The notes under the pieces were generated by a model. It was not told the DNA's origin. It was given only the letters and a program-made list of their open reading frames with translations, and searched no databases. A DNA stretch of 64,000 nt from Actinocrispum wychmicini (lineage in GTDB: Bacteria; Actinomycetota; Actinomycetes; Mycobacteriales; Pseudonocardiaceae): assembly GCF_004345645.1 (NCBI RefSeq), contig NZ_SLWS01000006.1:620001-684000 (forward strand), given 5' to 3'. This document shows positions 24,751 to 33,629 of this stretch, piece by piece (position 1 is the first letter of the stretch; each line of letters opens with the position of its first letter). Position numbers and translations under genes: made by a program.

Positions 24751-26088
24751 GTGAAGCTCGTGGTCCTCGGCGGGGGCGGGTTCCGCGTGCCGCTCGTGTA
24801 CGAGAGCCTGCTGGCCGATCCGGACCGGCTGGTGGACGAACTCGTCCTGCACGACGTCGACATCCAGCGGCTGCGGGCCATCGAGGCCGTCCTCGACCAA
24901 CTGGCGCACGGGGCGACGTGGGCGCCGCGGGTTCGGACGGTGACGAGCCTGGCGGAGGCATTGCCAGGGGCGGACATGGTGTTCTCCGCGATTCGGGTCG
25001 GCGGGTTGCACGGACGCAGTGTCGATGAGCGGATTCCGTTGCGGCACGGGCTCATCGGGCAGGAGACGGTGGGACCGGGCGGGATCTGCTACGGGCTGCG
25101 GACGGTGCCGGTCGCGCTGGACATCGCCGCGCAGGTGGCGAAGGCGGCGCCGGACGCGTGGGTCATCAACTTCACCAACCCGGCGGGCATGGTGACCGAG
25201 GCGATGTCCGCGGTGCTGGGCGACCGGGTGATCGGGATCTGCGACTCCCCGGTGGGGCTGTGCCGACGGGTCGCGGCGGCGCTGGGCGTGCCCGCGGAGC
25301 GGGCGTCGTTCGACTACGTCGGGTTGAACCACTTGGGCTGGCTGCGGTCTGTCATGGTGGACGGCCGGGACCGGTTGCCAGCGTTGTTCGAGAACGAGGA
25401 CGCGCTGACTTCGTTCGAAGAGGGGAAACTGTTCGGCGCGCAGTGGCTGCGGACATTGCGCACGGTGCCGAACGAATACCTGCACTACTACTACTTCGCC
25501 CGCGAGACGCTGGAGCAGATGCGGTCGCAGGAGACCACCCGCGGCGAGTTCCTGCGCAGCCAGCAGCGGACGTTCTACGAGCGAATCGACGAGGATCCGT
25601 CGGCCGCGTTGCACCTGTGGCGCGAGACGCGGTCGGAACGTGAGCAGACGTACCAGCGTGAGGCGCGGGCCATCGCCGGGACAGGTGCGCGGTCAGCATG
25701 CGACATGGACGGTGGCGGCTACGAGCAGGTCGCGTTGGGCCTGATGAACTCCATCGCGGGCAACAGTTCGGCAACGTTGATCCTCAACGTGCGCAACCGA
25801 GGTGTGGTGTCCGGGCTCGCGGACGACGCCGTGGTGGAAGTGCCGTGTTTCGTGGACGCGAACGGCCCGCGACCACTGGGCACCCGGCCGCTGGATCCGC
25901 ACAGCCTCGGCCTGATGCTCCAGGTGAAGGCCACCGAGCAGGCGACGATCCGGGCGGCCACCCGACGCAGCCGTTCCGACGCCCTGTTCGCGATCGCCAG
26001 CCACCCCTTAGCGGACTCGGTCGCGGCCGCCGCCCAAACCCTGGACGGCTACGTCTCCGAGTTCCCCGAACTCGCGGAATTCGCCTGA
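24751..26088 (+). CDS. Family GH4 glycosidase (NAD+/metal-dependent)
   Basis: A 445-residue enzyme of full GH4 length, starting at GTG 24751. The N-terminus is an NAD-binding strand-turn (LVVLGGGGFRVPLVYESLL). INFTNPAGMVTEA, ICDSPVGLC and GLNHLGW are the hallmark motifs, the last two giving the Cys and His ligands of the catalytic Mn2+. GH4 enzymes hydrolyse glycosides, often 6-phosphorylated ones, through an oxidation/elimination route. With the kinase and importer this gives a route from imported oligosaccharide to sugar phosphate. Its 3' end overlaps the convergent arginase-like gene by 40 bases. Confidence 0.92.
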   Translation: MKLVVLGGGGFRVPLVYESLLADPDRLVDELVLHDVDIQRLRAIEAVLDQLAHGATWAPRVRTVTSLAEALPGADMVFSAIRVGGLHGRSVDERIPLRHGLIGQETVGPGGICYGLRTVPVALDIAAQVAKAAPDAWVINFTNPAGMVTEAMSAVLGDRVIGICDSPVGLCRRVAAALGVPAERASFDYVGLNHLGWLRSVMVDGRDRLPALFENEDALTSFEEGKLFGAQWLRTLRTVPNEYLHYYYFARETLEQMRSQETTRGEFLRSQQRTFYERIDEDPSAALHLWRETRSEREQTYQREARAIAGTGARSACDMDGGGYEQVALGLMNSIAGNSSATLILNVRNRGVVSGLADDAVVEVPCFVDANGPRPLGTRPLDPHSLGLMLQVKATEQATIRAATRRSRSDALFAIASHPLADSVAAAAQTLDGYVSEFPELAEFA

Positions 26089-26834
26089 GACGCACCCCAG
26101 CCCACCAAGGTACGGACCAGGTCGGCGTGCAAGTCATGGTGCTCGGGCGCGGAGTGCCAGGTGAACGCGAGATCGAGCGCGACCACGTTGCCGGTCGCGA
26201 TGATTCGACGGATCGCGTCGAGAACGGAGGATGTAGAAGGACCATTGGACACGGGGAAGAGCAAGCCGGGCACGTCACCCGCGTCGATGACGTCGATGTC
26301 CACGTGCAGCACCAGTGGGCCGTCAGGAATCCTGACGTCATCGACCGGACACCGGGTGATCTCGGCCGCCGCCAGGTAGTCGGCTTCTGCCGGGTCGAGG
26401 TCACGGGCGTCAACCAGCACCGCCCGACTTTCGGCCAGCGGACGAAGACCGATCCGTTCCCCGACAAGTGAATAGTCGCCGCCAAGAACCATGCGCAAAG
26501 CCATGCCACCGATATAGCCGGACGTGGAAGAAGCCATGGTGTGCACATCACCGTGCGCGTCGAACCAGATGATCGACGGGTCGGTCCCCGCACGCTGAAC
26601 GCCGGCCACAACACCAAGCGCCACCATGCAGTCCCCCGAAACGACAGTGGCGGTGGCACTGGCCTCGATCTCCGTGCTGACCGCCGACGCCACCGCGGAG
26701 TACAGCGTCGCCAGACGATCCCACAACGACGTGCCGGGCAGTTCCGGCGTGATCAACGTGGCCTCACTGGACAACGGAATGGTGCCCTCACGCAGCTGTT
26801 CATCCTGGTGGAAGGGCACAGAGATGATCGCCAT
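26049..26834 (-). CDS. Arginase-fold (ureohydrolase-family) protein
   Basis: A 261-residue protein with most of the binuclear metal site of arginases: WFDAHGDVHT near residue 90 and HVDIDVID near residue 175. In the first motif, however, GGDHS is replaced by SGDCM, changing one metal-ligand His to Cys. Actinobacterial relatives with this change are known to me, so it is a subfamily and its substrate need not be arginine; agmatine, formiminoglutamate or guanidino compounds are other choices. It is convergent with GH4, overlapping by 40 bases. Confidence 0.8.
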   Translation of the reverse strand: MAIISVPFHQDEQLREGTIPLSSEATLITPELPGTSLWDRLATLYSAVASAVSTEIEASATATVVSGDCMVALGVVAGVQRAGTDPSIIWFDAHGDVHTMASSTSGYIGGMALRMVLGGDYSLVGERIGLRPLAESRAVLVDARDLDPAEADYLAAAEITRCPVDDVRIPDGPLVLHVDIDVIDAGDVPGLLFPVSNGPSTSSVLDAIRRIIATGNVVALDLAFTWHSAPEHHDLHADLVRTLVGWGASQANSASSGNSET

Positions 26835-26999
26835 GCACGGATGCTAGGCGCCAACCCCTCGAAATCGCGACGGAATACAGTCCTCGATCACCGTTCGGTT
26901 CAGCATCACTCGGTTCGGCATCACAGCGAAACACCTCAGCCAGGGCAACCCAGCTGGCATTCCGCAGTCGCCGCTGGAACTTTCGCTGGGCGCTGGCGC

Positions 27000-27690
27000 G
27001 GTTGTCCGAGTTTCGCCGTGAGTTCTACCGATGCCTGACTCGGCGGGCGGGCCGTTCGAGTTGGCCGACGCGGTGCTGTGCACGGACAGCCCTGTGCGCA
27101 CGCTGGTGGGGATTTGCCGCTGGTGCCGTAGCACCGGCGGGGTCATAGCTACTTGTACGACGCGGTGACCAACGGGCGGATCGACAATCGACCAGGTGCG
27201 GACGACCTCCTGGACGGGCCCTGCTCGACGTGGGTCGAACGGCTGATCGCGCTGACCGGTGCCGCAAGGGCGACGCCGAGATCCTGCTGGTGCTGGACGC
27301 GGGCCACGGCGCGCGGCGCATCGCCCACCTCCTCGCCGACCTGCCGGCACAGATCCTCGTGCGCACGCGCTCGGACCGAGTGCTGCGCCGCCAGACTCCG
27401 CCACGGATCTACAACCCGATCTGTGGACGCCCACCCAAACATGGCGGCGAGTTCGTCCTCGGCGACCCGGCGACTTGGGGCGCCGAGCACATGGTGACCA
27501 CAGACCCGGCTCTACGGCACCGCAACAGCGCAGGCGTGGAACCCTGCACCCACGGGCGGACCTCACTGATTCACGCTCAACTCCACCTGACGCTGATCGC
27601 AGACGACCCCGCGCACCACCATCGAAAGTTGGCGACCTACGCTGGGAATGGCCGGCTTGCCGGGACTCCAGCCACGTGGATCGCTGTTAA
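27000..27690 (+). pseudogene. Decayed transposase
   Basis: Pieces of one transposase can be read in order but in changing frames: FRREFYRCLTRRAG, then FELADAVLCTDSPVRTLVG, YDAVTNGRID, KGDAEILLVLDAGHGARRIA, HLLADLPAQILVRTRSDRVL, GRPPKHGGEFVLGDPATWG and DDPAHHHRKLATYAGNG. They match the order of an actinobacterial DDE-type transposase that I know as several hundred residues long. Frameshifts occur near 27040, 27120 and 27230, and the central catalytic part is partly deleted. No terminal inverted repeats were located. Confidence 0.75.
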
Positions 27691-27695
27691 CGGTG

Positions 27696-28091
27696 TCATA
27701 GGGGGCGGAGCCAGCGGCAGGGCACTGTGAGGGTGTGGTCTGTGGGGCGGCTCACTATCTTTCCGGTTACCGCGTCTTTCAGGACTCCTTCCACTATGTA
27801 GTTCACGGTTTGGGGGAGGCCCAGGCGTTCTGCGGCTTCGGGTGGGAGGGGGGTGGTCACTCTTGAGGTTTCCGAGACCCAGATTCCGGTGACCGCCGGT
27901 TCGTATCCGAGGGTTTGGCCGGTCGCGGTGATGGTGAGGTCGAATTCGTTCTCCGCGTCGTTCAGCCAGGTGAAGACGACCAGGTCCAGTTCGGTTCGTT
28001 GGGGGTCACCGGTGAGTAGTTGGGCCGGGTTGTCCTGTGGGGTCACCCGGACCCGGTAGGTTTGGCCGACTTCGACGTCGTGCGGACGCAT
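27696..28091 (-). CDS. Hypothetical protein downstream of sdhB
   Basis: A 131-residue strand-rich protein starting MRPHDVEVGQTYRVRV. It contains LDLVVFTWLNDAENEFDLTI in two strands and an ending VPCRWLRPL. No domain is recognised. It lies 47 bases after the end of sdhB on the same strand, so it may be read through from the sdh operon, although no functional link is evident. Confidence 0.6.
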   Translation of the reverse strand: MRPHDVEVGQTYRVRVTPQDNPAQLLTGDPQRTELDLVVFTWLNDAENEFDLTITATGQTLGYEPAVTGIWVSETSRVTTPLPPEAAERLGLPQTVNYIVEGVLKDAVTGKIVSRPTDHTLTVPCRWLRPL

Positions 28092-28138
28092 GAGCCCAGG
28101 ATGCCCCACCGGTGGCGGTCCGTGGGACTAGAGAACTC

Positions 28139-28876
28139 TCACAGGGAGGCTTTCAACACGTCCCGGTTCAGTTGGGCGATCGCCGCCAGGGGAATCCCTT
28201 TTGGACATACGGCGGTGCATTCCCCCGAGTTGGTGCAGCCGCCGAAGCCCAGGGCGTCGTGGGTTTCGACCATGGCGAGGGCGCGGGCCGGGCGTTCGGG
28301 TTGGCCTTGCGGTAGCAGGCCGAGGTGGGTGGTCTTGGCGGCGGTGAACAGCATGGCGGAGCCGTTGGGGCATGCGGCGACGCAGGCGCCGCAGCCGATG
28401 CAGGCGGCTGCCTCGAATGCGAGGTCCGCGTCGGGTTTCGGCACGGGTACCGCGTTGGCGTCCGGGGCGCTGCCGGTGGGGGCCGTGATGTAGCCGCCGG
28501 ACTCGATGATCCGGTCGAAGGCCGACCGGTCCACGACCAGGTCCTTGACCACGGGGAACGGGCGGGCCCGCCATGGTTCGATGACGATCGGCTCGTTCTC
28601 CGAGAAGTCACGCATGTGCAGCTGGCATGTGGTGGTCGCCTTGGCCGGGCCGTGTGCGACACCGTTGATCATCATGCCGCACATGCCGCAGATTCCTTCG
28701 CGGCAGTCGTGGTCGAACGCGATGGGTTCCTCTCCGGAGGCGATCAGGCGTTCGTTGAGGACGTCCAGCATCTCCAGGAACGACATGTCCGGTGTGATGT
28801 CGTCCACCACGTACATCACCAGGCGGCCCCGGTCGAACTGGTTGTCCTGGCGCCAGACGCGCAGGGTGAACTTCAC
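28139..28876 (-). CDS. sdhB: Succinate dehydrogenase iron-sulfur subunit
   Basis: A 245-residue subunit that starts at GTG 28876, overlapping the sdhA stop. The N-terminal ferredoxin domain has CREGICGMCG and a later Cys for the 2Fe-2S cluster. The C-terminal domain has CIGCGACVAACP and CTNSGECTAVCPKG for the 4Fe-4S and 3Fe-4S clusters. It relays electrons from the flavoprotein to quinone at SdhC. The order sdhC-sdhA-sdhB with a large cytochrome-type SdhC matches the actinobacterial Sdh1 type (Rv0247c-Rv0249c in M. tuberculosis). Confidence 0.94.
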   Translation of the reverse strand: MKFTLRVWRQDNQFDRGRLVMYVVDDITPDMSFLEMLDVLNERLIASGEEPIAFDHDCREGICGMCGMMINGVAHGPAKATTTCQLHMRDFSENEPIVIEPWRARPFPVVKDLVVDRSAFDRIIESGGYITAPTGSAPDANAVPVPKPDADLAFEAAACIGCGACVAACPNGSAMLFTAAKTTHLGLLPQGQPERPARALAMVETHDALGFGGCTNSGECTAVCPKGIPLAAIAQLNRDVLKASL

Positions 28877-30786
28877 TTGTAGCTCCGTTGGCTCGGGGTG
28901 ACGTGATCGAAACGCAGGTCCTCGCGGTGCAGCACGGGCGGTGACGCGTACTCCCAGGCCGCCACATAGCTGAACCGGGCGTCGTCGCGGCGGGCTTCCC
29001 CTTCGGGGGTCTGGGACTCGGCACGGAAGTGGCCGCCGCAGGATTCGGTGCGATGCAGGGCGTCGACGCACACAAGTGCGGCCAGTTCGAGGAAGTCCGC
29101 GACCCGGCCGGCTTTCTCCAGCGACTGGTTCAGCGTTTCGCTGTCGCCTAGCACACGGACCCGGCGCCAGAATTCCTCGCGCAACGCGGCGATCCGTTCC
29201 AGCGCCTTGAGCAGACCTGTTTCCGTGCGCTCCATCCCGCAGTGGTCCCACATCAGCTGGCCCAGCTCACGGTGGAAGTCGTCCGGTGACCGGTCCCCGT
29301 TGACGGCCAGTAGCCGGGCCACTCGGTCCTTCACCTCCTGCTCCACCTCGGCCGCGCCGGTGACCGGGCCGAACGGGCCGTCGGCCAGGTAGTCGCCGAT
29401 GGTGGCGGGCAGCACGAAGTAGCCGTCGGCCAGTCCCTGCATGAGCGCGGACGCGCCAAGGCGGTTGGCGCCATGGTCGGAGAAGTTGGCCTCACCGATG
29501 ACGAACAGGCCGGGGATCGTGCTCTGCAGGTCGTAGTCCACCCACAGGCCACCCATGGTGTAGTGCACGGCCGGGTAGATCCGCATCGGCACCTGGTACG
29601 GGTCCTCGCCGGTGATCTTCTGGTACATCTCGAACAAGTTCCCGTACTTCGCCGACACCGCGTCCTTGCCTACGCGCGCGATCGCGTCCGCGAAGTCGAG
29701 ATACACACCGAGGCCGCCGGGGCCGACGCCGTAGCCCGCGTCGCAGATGTTCTTGGCCGCACGGGACGCGATGTCCCTGGGCACGAGGTTGCCGAAACTC
29801 GGGTACATGCGTTCGAGGTAGTAGTCGCGGTCCCCCTCAGGGATCAGGTTCGGCGATCGGGTGTCGTGCTTCGCCTTGGGCACCCAGACGCGGCCGTCGT
29901 TGCGCAGTGACTCGCTCATCAGGGTCAGCTTCGACTGGTGCCGGCCGCTGACCGGGATGCACGTCGGGTGGATCTGGGTGAAGCACGGGTTGGCGAACAA
30001 CGCGCCGCGGCGGTGCGCCCGCCAGATCGCGGTCGTGTTGCAGCCCTTGGCGTTCGTCGACAGGTGGAAGACGTTCCCGTAGCCGCCGGTCGCCAGGACG
30101 ACCGCGTCCGCCAGGTACGTGGCGACTTCGCCGGTGACCAGGTCACGGGCCACGATCCCGCGGGCACGACCGTCCGAGACCACCAAGTCCAGCATCTCCG
30201 TCCGCGGGTGCATCCGGACCGTGCCGGCGTGGATCTGGCGGGCCATCGCCTGATACGCGCCCAGCAACAATTGCTGCCCAGTCTGGCCGCGGGCGTAAAA
30301 AGTGCGGGAAACCTGCGCTCCGCCGAAAGAACGTGTGTCGAGCAGGCCGCCGTATTCGCGCGCGAACGGCACGCCCTGGGCCACGCACTGGTCGATGATC
30401 TGCAGGCTGACCTCAGCCAATCGGTGCACATTGGACTCACGGGACCGGAAGTCGCCGCCTTTGACCGTGTCGTAGAACAGGCGGTGCACGCTGTCACCGT
30501 CGTTGCGGTAGTTCTTCGCCGCGTTGATCCCGCCCTGCGCGGCGATGCTGTGCGCGCGGCGCGGACTGTCCTGATAGCAGAACGACAGGACGTTGTAGCC
30601 CAACTCGCCCAGGGTCGCCGCGGCCGCGCCGCCCGCGAGACCGGTGCCGACCACGATCACGGTCAGCTTCCGCCGGTTCGCCGGATTCACCAGCCGGGCG
30701 GTGAACTTCCGTTGTGCCCAGCGGTTCTCGATCGGCCCGGCCGGGGTCTTGGGATCGGAGATCGGGGTACCGGTCGTGTACAGCAT
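28873..30786 (-). CDS. sdhA: Succinate dehydrogenase flavoprotein subunit
   Basis: A 637-residue flavoprotein. FAD is bound by VVGTGLAGGAAAATLGELG and covalently by the histidine of AHSIAAQGGINAA. The substrate-site residues lie in HPTCIP, the catalytic segment ESLRNDGRVWVP and HYTMGGLWV, and the C-terminal GEANFSDHGANRLGASALMQG is typical. It oxidises succinate to fumarate in the citric acid cycle and the respiratory chain. It overlaps sdhB and follows sdhC by two bases, so the three subunits are co-translated. Confidence 0.95.
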   Translation of the reverse strand: MLYTTGTPISDPKTPAGPIENRWAQRKFTARLVNPANRRKLTVIVVGTGLAGGAAAATLGELGYNVLSFCYQDSPRRAHSIAAQGGINAAKNYRNDGDSVHRLFYDTVKGGDFRSRESNVHRLAEVSLQIIDQCVAQGVPFAREYGGLLDTRSFGGAQVSRTFYARGQTGQQLLLGAYQAMARQIHAGTVRMHPRTEMLDLVVSDGRARGIVARDLVTGEVATYLADAVVLATGGYGNVFHLSTNAKGCNTTAIWRAHRRGALFANPCFTQIHPTCIPVSGRHQSKLTLMSESLRNDGRVWVPKAKHDTRSPNLIPEGDRDYYLERMYPSFGNLVPRDIASRAAKNICDAGYGVGPGGLGVYLDFADAIARVGKDAVSAKYGNLFEMYQKITGEDPYQVPMRIYPAVHYTMGGLWVDYDLQSTIPGLFVIGEANFSDHGANRLGASALMQGLADGYFVLPATIGDYLADGPFGPVTGAAEVEQEVKDRVARLLAVNGDRSPDDFHRELGQLMWDHCGMERTETGLLKALERIAALREEFWRRVRVLGDSETLNQSLEKAGRVADFLELAALVCVDALHRTESCGGHFRAESQTPEGEARRDDARFSYVAAWEYASPPVLHREDLRFDHVTPSQRSYK

Positions 30787-30788
30787 GT

Positions 30789-31490
30789 CTACGCCACCAA
30801 TCCGGTCAGCACGGCGAACGGCACGGACAGGAATCCCACTGTGATGAGGAACGCGACCCCGAACGACAACGTCTGCAACGCGCGTTGCCGGGCGGCACTG
30901 GACGCCCCCAGGCTCTGCAGCGCGCTCCAGAATCCGTGCCGGATATGGAATCCCAGCGAAACAACGGCCGCGGTGTAGAACAACGTCACGTACCAGCGCC
31001 GAAAGTCGGCGGCGATGTTGTCGTACACCGCGCCTTCGACGCCGTTCGGGTTCAGCACACCGACGGTCAGGTCAAGGATGTGGTAGATCACGAACAGGGC
31101 CAGGATCACGCCGCCCCAACGCATTGTGCGGGCCGCGTAGCTGCCCTGGACCTTGCGGCGGTGCTGGTAGCCGGCCGGGCGGGCGCGGTGCGCCCGCCGA
31201 GCCAACTGGATGGCGGCCGCCATGTGCAGGGCCACGCACAGCACCAGGCCGAGTCGCATCACCCAGATGAAGCCGGCGTGCCCCAACGCGCCTTCGAAGA
31301 TCGTGCGCAACCACTGGGCGTAACCGTCGATACTGGACCGCCCGAAGAAGATCTTCAGGTTCCCCAGCATGTGCGCCACCACGTACAGGAACATGGCCAG
31401 CCCGGTGACGCCCATCACGGCCTTCTTGCCGATGGTCGACGACCAGATCCGCCCTGGTGCGCTGCGGCGAGCCGCCTCAAGCACTGTCAC
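30789..31490 (-). CDS. sdhC: Succinate dehydrogenase cytochrome b subunit
   Basis: A 233-residue membrane anchor with five predicted helices, as in the di-haem cytochrome b558 type. Likely haem-ligand histidines lie in FLYVVAHMLGN, LCVALHMAAA, VIYHILDL and LGFHIRHGFW. It starts at GTG 31490 with only a weak ribosome site and is the first gene of the operon, facing a LysR gene across 70 bases that contain a palindrome. Confidence 0.9.
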   Translation of the reverse strand: MTVLEAARRSAPGRIWSSTIGKKAVMGVTGLAMFLYVVAHMLGNLKIFFGRSSIDGYAQWLRTIFEGALGHAGFIWVMRLGLVLCVALHMAAAIQLARRAHRARPAGYQHRRKVQGSYAARTMRWGGVILALFVIYHILDLTVGVLNPNGVEGAVYDNIAADFRRWYVTLFYTAAVVSLGFHIRHGFWSALQSLGASSAARQRALQTLSFGVAFLITVGFLSVPFAVLTGLVA

Positions 31491-31530
31491 GTTGCCCAGT
31501 AAGACACCCGATTCACGAGTCGTCCAATAT

Positions 31531-31545
31531 ATCGAAACACTCGAT
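31531..31545. promoter_or_regulatory. LysR-type operator between sdhC and its divergent LysR gene
   Basis: ATCGA-AACAC-TCGAT is a perfect 15-base inverted repeat with the T-N11-A geometry of LysR boxes. It lies 40 bases before sdhC and 16 before the LysR start, so it is well placed for both repression of the regulator and control of sdh. Confidence 0.7.
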
Positions 31546-31561
31546 CAGATAGCCTGGAGCT

Positions 31562-32473
31562 ATGGAACGGGTCGATCGGCTCACCTTGCAGCAGCTCAGG
31601 TACTTCTTGGCGGTCGCCGAAGCGAGGCACTTCACCAGGGCCGCGGAGCTGACACGTGTGGCACAGCCCTCACTGTCCAAGCAGATCCACAGCCTGGAGA
31701 GCGAACTGGGCGCGCCGCTGTTCAGCCGGGCGCGCGGCAACATCACGCTCACCCCGGCCGGCGAGGCGCTGGTGCCGATCGCCCGCCGGATTCTGGCCGA
31801 TGTGGACACCGCGCGGCTCGAAGTCGGGGAACTGGTCGGCCTCAAGCGCGGCCGGGTCCGGGTCGGCGCCACGCCCAGCCTGTGTGTCAGCGTGTTCGCC
31901 GACGTGCTGCGCCGGTTCCACGACGCGTACCCCGGAATCCGACTGGTGGTGGAGGAAGGCGGCTCCCGGGACCTCGCCAAGGCCCTGTTGCGTGGATCGC
32001 TGGAGCTGGCGTTGATCATCGTCCCGCCCGAGGGCACGGACCCGGCGCTGACCGCGAAGGTCGTGCTGGAAGAGGACTTGGTGGTGGCGTCCGCCGCGGA
32101 CCGGCCGGCGCCGGTGAACCGGCCGTCGACCCGGCTGATCGACCTGCGCGACCGGCCGATGGTGATGTTCCGGCAGGGCTACGACCTGCGGGAAACCACC
32201 CTGCAAGCGTGCCGGGCCGTCGGATACGAGCCGAAGCTCGCGGTGGAAGGCGGTGAGATGGACGCCGTGCTGCGGTTCGTCGAAGTCGGGCTGGGCGTCG
32301 CGATCGTGCCGAGCATGGTGCTCGCCGGCCGCCCCGGTCTGCGCGGCACGCCCATCGCGCCACCCGGCCTGCGCCGAACCGTCGCCCTGGCACACCGCAC
32401 GGACGTCCCGCCCACGAACGCCGCCCAGGCGTTCAGCGACATTCTCGTGGAATACTTGAGGAGTATTGCCTAA
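31562..32473 (+). CDS. LysR-family regulator divergent from sdh
   Basis: A 303-residue LysR protein. Residues 7-66 hold the helix-turn-helix (LTLQQLRYFLAVAEARHFTR, QPSLSKQIHSLESELGAPLF); the remainder is a two-lobed effector domain (GRVRVGATPSLC, GGSRDLAKALLRGSLELALI, MVMFRQGYDLR). Its divergent position over the palindrome at 31531 suggests it controls the sdh operon, with a metabolite such as a dicarboxylate as inducer (inference). It overlaps the convergent GH26 gene by four bases. Confidence 0.92.
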   Translation: MERVDRLTLQQLRYFLAVAEARHFTRAAELTRVAQPSLSKQIHSLESELGAPLFSRARGNITLTPAGEALVPIARRILADVDTARLEVGELVGLKRGRVRVGATPSLCVSVFADVLRRFHDAYPGIRLVVEEGGSRDLAKALLRGSLELALIIVPPEGTDPALTAKVVLEEDLVVASAADRPAPVNRPSTRLIDLRDRPMVMFRQGYDLRETTLQACRAVGYEPKLAVEGGEMDAVLRFVEVGLGVAIVPSMVLAGRPGLRGTPIAPPGLRRTVALAHRTDVPPTNAAQAFSDILVEYLRSIA

Positions 32474-33612
32474 GTCCGCCAGTCGATGTTCTCCGCGCTG
32501 ACGATCCACGGGTCGTTCATCAGCTTGTCCGCGTTGCTGACGTCGACGAGCGACATCTTCACCCCCGGCCAGCTGCGCCAGCAGTTGAACATCGTCAGGA
32601 ACGGGTACCTGGTCCGGATCGTCTCAATGATCCCGGCCGTGTCCCAACTGCCGTCGTACGGCTCGATCGACCCCAGTTCGAGCAGCGCCATCGGCCGCGC
32701 GGCCGCGAGCATGTCGCTGATGTCGTCGGTCTGGTCCCGCAGGCCGAACCGGATCGTGTTCTCGTAGATCGTCGGACCCATGATGTCGATCATGTCGTCA
32801 CCCGGGTAGTACTTCATCCGCGGCGCGTTCCACGGCTTCGCCGGCGCGAACCCCCACAGGATGTTGTGCAGCTTGCGGGTCTTCGTCATGTGGTCGTGGA
32901 TGTCCCGGTACAGCTCCTTGGACGCGCTGTTCTGGGTCTTCATGTCGTGACCCCACCAGAACCACAGGCCGTTCGCCTCGTGCAACGGCCGGAAGATCAC
33001 TGTGACCCCGGCGTCCGACAGCTCCTCGAACACGTCCGCGAGCTTGTCCAGGTTCGTGCGCCAGCGGGTACGGGCGTCGCTCGGCTTCGCGTCCGCGAGC
33101 AACGCGGTCAGATCCGGCTTCGAGACCGCCGAATCGATCCGGTACGCCTCCGGGTCCACTTTGGCCAGGAACGGGTTCGGCAGGTGCAGGTCCATCGCGA
33201 CCACCCCACCGGACCGCCAGTGGTCGATCAGGACCGGGACGATGCCGTCCTTCCAGTAGCCGTCGTAGCTGACGCCGATCAGCGCGGGCCGGTGCCCGGT
33301 CCGGCGGGCCAGCCCCACGAACATCCGGTCGTAGTCGGCTCGCGCCTCCGGCCCGATCTGCTGGCCGGACACGACCCGCTTGGCGTCCCGCTGCGGCAAC
33401 CCGGTCAGCCACGCCAACAACTTGCGCGCGTCCTGGCTGGCCTGCGGGTCGCTGGGGCCGCTGGGCTGGCGCGCCGACGTCCTCGGCACCGACGGCTCCA
33501 ACGTCGGGATCCCGGTGGGCCCGAAAGGTGCCTGTGTGCCGGTGCTGCATCCCGCGGTGAGTGCTGCACCCGCCACCGCGCGCAGCACTGTCCGGCGATC
33601 GACCCTGGGCAT
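32470..33612 (-). CDS. Secreted GH26-type glycoside hydrolase (Tat lipoprotein)
   Basis: A 380-residue enzyme starting at ATG 33612. The N-terminus (VDRRTVLRAVAGAALTAGC) has both a twin-arginine motif and a lipobox, so it is folded before export and lipid-anchored. GH26 signatures include RPLHEANGLWFWWG near residue 213, with the acid/base Glu, and ALLELGSIEPYD near residue 315, with the nucleophile Glu. GH26 mainly cuts beta-mannans, with beta-1,3-xylan or lichenan less often. It follows a MetE-like gene by 17 bases, and the pair is preceded by two DasR-like sites. Confidence 0.87.
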   Translation of the reverse strand: MPRVDRRTVLRAVAGAALTAGCSTGTQAPFGPTGIPTLEPSVPRTSARQPSGPSDPQASQDARKLLAWLTGLPQRDAKRVVSGQQIGPEARADYDRMFVGLARRTGHRPALIGVSYDGYWKDGIVPVLIDHWRSGGVVAMDLHLPNPFLAKVDPEAYRIDSAVSKPDLTALLADAKPSDARTRWRTNLDKLADVFEELSDAGVTVIFRPLHEANGLWFWWGHDMKTQNSASKELYRDIHDHMTKTRKLHNILWGFAPAKPWNAPRMKYYPGDDMIDIMGPTIYENTIRFGLRDQTDDISDMLAAARPMALLELGSIEPYDGSWDTAGIIETIRTRYPFLTMFNCWRSWPGVKMSLVDVSNADKLMNDPWIVSAENIDWRT

Positions 33613-33629
33613 GCCGACCATGAAACCAC

